Below are positions 60,090 through 64,000 of a DNA stretch of 64,000 bases, in pieces (within the stretch, counting starts at the first letter, position 1; the number at the start of each line of letters is the position of its first letter). The position numbers were made by a program, and so were the translations under genes. The DNA lies in NCBI RefSeq assembly GCF_000622085.1, contig NZ_JHWL01000011.1, positions 1-64,000 of the forward strand, in the 5' to 3' direction. The notes beneath the pieces are model-generated. The model worked only from the letters and a program-made list of their open reading frames with translations. It was not told the DNA's origin and ran no database searches. The DNA is from Butyrivibrio proteoclasticus P6B7. Lineage in GTDB: Bacteria; Bacillota; Clostridia; Lachnospirales; Lachnospiraceae.

Positions 60090-60614
60090 ATGAACAATGG
60101 ATCTGATATTGGAAATAGAATTAAGCAGGCCCGAAAAGCTCAGCACCTCAGTCAGACTGAGTTGGCTAACAGGCTAGGCAAAACTATGCGTACCGTACAG
60201 AAATATGAAAGCGGTGAAATAGAACCTTCAATAGGTATACTGAATGAGATTGCAAATATTCTTAATATCTCCCCGGCAGAACTTATTGGATATCAGAAGA
60301 AGAACATCACTTTAGATACTCTCTCAGATGTCCTCTATGTTCTAAACGAATTAAATAAAAAAGCAGGTCTTCACTTCAATATAGACGTAAATCGCCCGCC
60401 CAAAACTGAAGAGTGGAGCTGTAGCCTTAAATTCATGGGAAACGATGAAATAGCAGAAAACAACGCAGATCTCTGCCTTTTTCTGGAAAGATACGCAGAT
60501 GAACGAGAAAGCCTTGAACAAGGCCTATCAAATGAAGATAGATTTAATCACTGGTTTGAAACAGAACTAGCATACTACGCAAATGTTGCATTGCCCGATA
60601 AGAAAGGTGATTAA
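60090..60614 (+). CDS. XRE-family repressor of the intact element
   Basis: 174 residues: RIKQARKAQHLSQTELANRL, GKTMRTVQKYESGEIEPSIG as helix-turn-helix, then a C-terminal domain of about 100 residues. ACAAGGAGGT precedes the ATG. It probably represses its own gene and the divergent excision-mobilization operon through the TTCGTATT sites. It is followed by the integrase 54 bp downstream. Confidence 0.88.
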   Translation: MNNGSDIGNRIKQARKAQHLSQTELANRLGKTMRTVQKYESGEIEPSIGILNEIANILNISPAELIGYQKKNITLDTLSDVLYVLNELNKKAGLHFNIDVNRPPKTEEWSCSLKFMGNDEIAENNADLCLFLERYADERESLEQGLSNEDRFNHWFETELAYYANVALPDKKGD

Positions 60615-60668
60615 GGGACTATCCCCTTTTTCATAAATTACCTGAGCATCAAAGGAGGTCGATATTAT

Positions 60669-61721
60669 TTGAAATTACCAAACGGATATGGAAGTGTTAT
60701 GAAAATGTCCGGGAAACGCAGAAAGCCCTATATGGTAAGAGTAACCACCGGATGGACCATTGATCCGGAAAAAGGTACCAAAAAGCAGACGTACAATGTC
60801 ATAGGATATGCTGAAACCAAGCAGGAAGGCTTGCAAATGCTATCAGATTATCATCAGAATCCATTTGATACAAAAGCAGCCAAAATGACATTCACAGACG
60901 TATATAATGCCTGGTCTGAAGCAAAGTATCCTACCATCTCAAAATCCAACGTGCATGGGTATACAGCCTCATATAACGTATGTGGCACCCTTTACAATAA
61001 AACTTTTAGAGATATAAGGCTGGCAGAGCTTCAGAATGTCATTGATACCTGCGGAAAAAATTATCCTACACTTCGTAAGATCAAAGTCCTTTTCAATCAG
61101 CTTTACGATTACGCCCTTAAGAACGATATCTGTAACAAGGACTATTCCGAATTTGTAGATATCCTCAAGTATAAGGACAAAAATCCAAATAAGGTTGAAA
61201 GAGATATCTTTTCAAAAGCTGAGATTGACAGGCTATGGGAACTCAAGGATGATCCGTTCTACCAGACAGTACTTATGCTGATTTACAACGGCTGTAGAAT
61301 ATCTGAACTACTGGATTTGGAAAAGAAAAATGTTCATCTTGAAGAACAGTATTTCGATGTGATACTAAGCAAGACTGAAAATGGTATCAGAAAGGTTCCT
61401 ATAGCAGATAAGGTTCTACCATTCTACAAAGCCTGGTATGAATCCTCTGACTGTGAATACCTTCTTCACACAGATGACAACAAAAAATTCACCTACAGGA
61501 ACTATAAAGACAGCTACTGGACACCACTAATAGAAAACCTTGGTATGGAGCACAATCCTCATGATACTAGGCACACCTGCATATCAATGCTGGCGGAAGC
61601 TCATGTGGATCCTACAATGATAAAGAAAATCGTAGGACACTCCGGAGCAATGTCTCTGACAGAGAAAGTGTACACACACCTTGATATCCAGTCTCTGGTA
61701 GAAGCAATTAACAAAATCTAA
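60669..61721 (+). CDS. int: Tyrosine recombinase/integrase of the rpsI-specific element
   Basis: 350 residues starting at a TTG, eight bases after AAAGGAGG. An N-terminal arm-binding domain (GYGSVMKMSGKRRKPYMVRV) and SAM-like core-binding domain precede the catalytic residues Arg210 (NGCRISEL), Lys235, His298, Arg301 (HDTRHT), His324 (VGHSG) and Tyr335 (VYTHLD). It ends only 157 bp from the rpsI stop and should recombine the 17-bp rpsI 3'-end core. It is the only intact integrase in the island and could mobilise the other units in trans. Confidence 0.93.
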   Translation: MKLPNGYGSVMKMSGKRRKPYMVRVTTGWTIDPEKGTKKQTYNVIGYAETKQEGLQMLSDYHQNPFDTKAAKMTFTDVYNAWSEAKYPTISKSNVHGYTASYNVCGTLYNKTFRDIRLAELQNVIDTCGKNYPTLRKIKVLFNQLYDYALKNDICNKDYSEFVDILKYKDKNPNKVERDIFSKAEIDRLWELKDDPFYQTVLMLIYNGCRISELLDLEKKNVHLEEQYFDVILSKTENGIRKVPIADKVLPFYKAWYESSDCEYLLHTDDNKKFTYRNYKDSYWTPLIENLGMEHNPHDTRHTCISMLAEAHVDPTMIKKIVGHSGAMSLTEKVYTHLDIQSLVEAINKI

Positions 61722-61732
61722 GGCTTGAGAAT

Positions 61733-61893
61733 TTTGCTGTCTACCTGCTGTTTACTCGCTGTTTACGGTACAAAATTTTCTGCGTTTCACCACAACTGAA
61801 TACAATTATAGATAAAAGAAAAACCCCAGAAACACTGAGTTTCTGAGGTTTGTAAATTCTTTTTGAATCTCGAAAGATTATCTCTTTGAGAAC
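61733..61893. repeat. Right arm, terminator and att core at the rpsI 3' end
   Basis: Three 11-bp repeats GCTGTCTACCT, GCTGTTTACTC, GCTGTTTACGG (61736-61768) are candidate arm-type integrase sites. Then comes TTTCTGCGTTTCACC, the rpsI terminator (stem 61824-61848, T5 at the minus 3' side) and the core GATTATCTCTTTGAGAAC (61876-61893) overlapping the last rpsI codons. Confidence 0.85.
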
Positions 61894-62276
61894 TGTGGAG
61901 CACGACGAGCTTTCTTTAAGCCGTACTTCTTTCTTTCCTTCATACGAGGGTCTCTTGTAAGGTATCCAGCCTTCTTAAGTGTAGGTCTGTATTCATCTGA
62001 ATCAGCCTGAAGAAGAGCTCTTGAAATACCGTGTCTGATAGCACCAGCCTGACCTGTTGTGCCGCCGCCTCTTACTGTTACTACTACGTCGAACTTATCT
62101 GCTGTCTCTGTAGCAACGAGTGGCTGTCTAACGATAACCTTGAGTGTCTCAAGTCCGAAATACTCATCGATAGATCTCTTGTTGATTGTAATATTTCCAT
62201 TTCCGGATACGAGGTAAACTCTAGCGATTGACTTCTTTCTTCTACCTGTTCCGTAGTAATTAGCTGACTTTGCCAT
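61878..62276 (-). CDS. rpsI: 30S ribosomal protein S9
   Basis: 132 residues: [40 protein letters not shown] and the C-terminal RRAPQFSKR that reaches the P-site tRNA. The ATG at 62276 follows AAGGAG. The last six codons are the integration site of the adjacent element, and the inserted DNA restores the coding sequence and supplies a new terminator. Confidence 0.97.
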   Translation of the reverse strand: MAKSANYYGTGRRKKSIARVYLVSGNGNITINKRSIDEYFGLETLKVIVRQPLVATETADKFDVVVTVRGGGTTGQAGAIRHGISRALLQADSDEYRPTLKKAGYLTRDPRMKERKKYGLKKARRAPQFSKR

Positions 62277-62303
62277 TTTATTATTCTCCTTCATCTATCC
62301 TAA

Positions 62304-62732
62304 TTAGAATGTTAACACTTCAGGCTTCTGAGCTGCATGTGGATGCTCAGCTCCTGCGTATACATGAAGTTTTGTGTACATCTCTCTACCAAGAGATCCC
62401 TTTGGAAGCATTCCCTTTACAGCATGCTCGATTACTCTCTCAGGCTTATCATTGAGCATCTGACGAAGTGAGAACTCCTTGTGATGTCCAACGTAATCTG
62501 TGTGGTGCCAATACATCTTCTGATCAAGCTTCTTACCAGAAACCTTAATCTTCTCAGCATTGATAACGATTACATAATCTCCTGTATCAATGTTTGGTGT
62601 GTAAATTGGCTTGTTCTTTCCTCTAAGTACGTTTGCAACATTTGAAGCAAGACGACCAAGTGTCATATCTGTAGCATCAACTACATACCACTTCTTCTCT
62701 ACTGTAGTTGCACTAGGCATAAATGTTTTCAT
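62304..62732 (-). CDS. rplM: 50S ribosomal protein L13
   Basis: 142 residues: [40 protein letters not shown] and [20 protein letters not shown] match L13 end to end. GGAGGAAACATA precedes the ATG. Forms the conserved rplM-rpsI operon. Confidence 0.97.
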   Translation of the reverse strand: MKTFMPSATTVEKKWYVVDATDMTLGRLASNVANVLRGKNKPIYTPNIDTGDYVIVINAEKIKVSGKKLDQKMYWHHTDYVGHHKEFSLRQMLNDKPERVIEHAVKGMLPKGSLGREMYTKLHVYAGAEHPHAAQKPEVLTF

Positions 62733-62946
62733 TATGTTTCCTCCATAATCATTAAAACGATTACTTAATTTGTTACTTAGCAGGAACCCTTCACCTGATT
62801 CCAGCTGATATATATGATGTACATATTGAAGCTTACCGGGACATCAATATGACATTTTCTAGATCATGTGACAACGGTAATAAGTCATTAAAATGACTTT
62901 TGTCACACAGTAAAATATTATATGTCTATCTCACAGTTTTTGTCAA
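62733..62946 (-). promoter_or_regulatory. rplM promoter and structured leader
   Basis: TTGACA (62946-62941), 18 bp and TATAAT (62922-62917) match consensus exactly. The leader of about 180 nt contains several dyads, such as TGGAATCAGGTGAAGGGTTC (62784-62803) near the gene, and probably acts as an L13-type autoregulatory leader. The structure was not computed. Confidence 0.65.
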
Positions 62947-62969
62947 TATATTTTGGTGTTTTTTCACAG

Positions 62970-63740
62970 TTAATTAATTACTGGAATTCCATCAAGAAAT
63001 TCATACTTTATAAGGAAAAGTCCCTGAGGCGGAGCTGTTGGTCCGGCGGCACATCTGTCGCACTTTTCCAGCATTTCTTTTACGTCGGAAGGCTCGCCCT
63101 TTCCTCTTCCAATCTGAACAAGGGTTCCAGCGATGATCCTCACCATATTGTACAAAAAGCCATTGCCTGTAACTCTGATAATCACCAGATCCCCATGTCT
63201 TGTGACTTCTATGTCCTTAATCGTCCTGACATGAGACAATGCCTGGGATTCCACATTGCAAAAGCTGGTAAAGTCGTGTTCTCCTACAAGATAGCGAGCT
63301 GCCTCCTGCATCTTATTCTCATCTAAAGGCATTCCAAAGTGATAGGTATAGAAACGCTTTGTAGGATCTGGCATCTGGGTATTCAGGACGCGATATTCAT
63401 AGGTCTTTTCCGTATCACAATGTCTTGGGTGAAAAGAACTATCTACTTCCATGGACTCTTTGATACATATATCCTGTGGAAGAATCCTGTTAAGGGCAAA
63501 GGAGAACTTATCTCCGGGAATCGATGACTGAGTATCAAAAACCGCTACATTTCCGTAGGCGTGAACTCCGGTATCTGTTCTGCTGGCGCCAATCACCTGG
63601 ACTTCCTCACCTGTAAGACCATGAATTGCCCTGTTAAGCATAGCTTCTATGGTGTTAGGGGTGCTCTTTTGAAGTGCCCATCCGTTATATGCAGTTCCGT
63701 CATAGGATACGACCAGCATTATCCTGCGTGTTTCTTTCAT
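62970..63740 (-). CDS. truA: tRNA pseudouridine(38-40) synthase TruA
   Basis: 256 residues. The catalytic Asp lies in ASRTDTGVHAYGN; other blocks are SYDGTAYNGWALQK, RHCDTEKTYEYRV and GNGFLYNMVRIIAGTLVQIG. It modifies positions 38-40 of tRNA anticodon arms. A TTG at 63743 directly precedes the ATG; GGAGTAG serves either. Confidence 0.96.
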   Translation of the reverse strand: MKETRRIMLVVSYDGTAYNGWALQKSTPNTIEAMLNRAIHGLTGEEVQVIGASRTDTGVHAYGNVAVFDTQSSIPGDKFSFALNRILPQDICIKESMEVDSSFHPRHCDTEKTYEYRVLNTQMPDPTKRFYTYHFGMPLDENKMQEAARYLVGEHDFTSFCNVESQALSHVRTIKDIEVTRHGDLVIIRVTGNGFLYNMVRIIAGTLVQIGRGKGEPSDVKEMLEKCDRCAAGPTAPPQGLFLIKYEFLDGIPVIN

Positions 63741-63829
63741 CAATTACTACTCCATAAACAATATATAACCGTCAAATGGTTGAATTATCCCAGCATAATG
63801 GCATACAAACAGCTCAAACGCTTGATAAA

Positions 63830-64000
63830 TCAGAATAAAATCGTCAGCACCACCATGGCCACCAGATAGAGTACAAGAATCAGATAGGCAATTCCATCTC
63901 TCTTCTTGTAGATCAAAGGCTTCATCTTGGTTCTGCCATCGCCACCTCTGTAGCATCTTGATTCCATGGCCATTGCCAGATCATTAGCTCTTCTAAAAGC
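63830..64000 (-). CDS. ecfT: Energy-coupling factor transporter transmembrane protein EcfT (C-terminal part)
   Basis: The frame entering from the window end reads AFRRANDLAMAMESRCYRGG, DGRTKMKPLIYKKRDGIAYL and a last membrane helix to TGA at 63830. ARG/AMESRCYRGG is the EcfT coupling motif that docks the ATPases. Gene order ecfT-truA-rplM-rpsI is standard in Firmicutes. Confidence 0.9.
   Translation of the reverse strand, partial: AFRRANDLAMAMESRCYRGGDGRTKMKPLIYKKRDGIAYLILVLYLVAMVVLTILF

Noticed and set aside
38598-61848. Hairpins spaced along the island as a CRISPR array
   Set aside because: The repeats are kilobases apart, differ in stem sequence and coincide with att-site terminators; there are no regularly spaced short repeats and no cas genes.
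62733-62916. Metabolite riboswitch in the rplM leader
   Set aside because: No known riboswitch core was recognised; a ribosomal-protein leader is the simpler reading.
63747-63956. Minus-strand ORF of 69 codons at the window end
   Set aside because: It is a shifted frame of the EcfT C-terminus; the correct frame reads AFRRANDLAMAMESRCYRGG and ends at 63830.

Overview
The window looks like the chromosome of a low-GC Gram-positive anaerobe of the Clostridia, most likely a Lachnospiraceae of the Butyrivibrio/Pseudobutyrivibrio type. This is inferred from the ecfT-truA-rplM-rpsI order, AGGAGG-type ribosome sites, lipoprotein signals, LplB/LplC-type sugar transporters and a GH32 fructan locus. No 16S rRNA is present, so the genus is not proven.

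Layout. (1) 1-430: right end of a probable IS21-family element with six degenerate terminal repeats. (2) 0.4-13.2 kb: sfsA, a cytidylyltransferase-PEP mutase fusion, UDP-glucuronate decarboxylase and a Wzx/Wzy-type exopolysaccharide operon (initiating phosphoglycosyltransferase, four glycosyltransferases, polymerase, ATP-grasp protein, flippase), all on the minus strand. Two small genes here have LexA-like boxes inside their promoters. (3) 14-27.3 kb: housekeeping and accessory genes: exonuclease, zinc-ribbon membrane proteins, phosphatase, methyltransferase, TetR with operators and a decayed epimerase, a SirTM sirtuin plus zinc macrodomain pair, a YjbR-MGMT fusion and a LuxR-type regulator. 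(4) 27.4-36.0 kb: a fructan/sucrose locus: divergent LacI regulator, LplB and LplC permeases, solute-binding lipoprotein, a frameshifted GH32-like lipoprotein, an intact GH32 enzyme and fructokinase.

(5) About 36.0-61.9 kb is an accretion island built at the 3' end of rpsI (ribosomal protein S9). The last codons of rpsI (core ATTATCTCTTTGAGAAC) recur at about 38.65, 46.12, 50.52 and 53.56 kb. Each copy is flanked by a terminator on one side and a conserved arm of about 105 bp on the other, and a fifth, core-less junction lies at 43.4-43.7 kb. Only the unit next to rpsI (53.6-61.9 kb) is complete: tyrosine integrase, Xis-like protein, XRE repressor, RepA-like ATPase with a predicted counter-transcribed RNA, MobV relaxase and oriT. 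The others have att ends and cargo but no integrase, so they look like cis-mobilizable remnants.

Cargo units 46.1-50.5 and 50.5-53.6 kb share one plan: XRE plus ImmA/IrrE protease, a small intergenic hairpin RNA with the loop TGCGCCAACAGT, and a three- or four-gene module holding a DUF4417 protein, a secreted-toxin-type nuclease domain without a delivery domain (EndoU in one) and a presumed immunity protein. This recurring module with its RNA is the most novel-looking system in the window. (6) 61.9-64.0 kb: rpsI, rplM with leader and strong promoter, truA and the end of ecfT.
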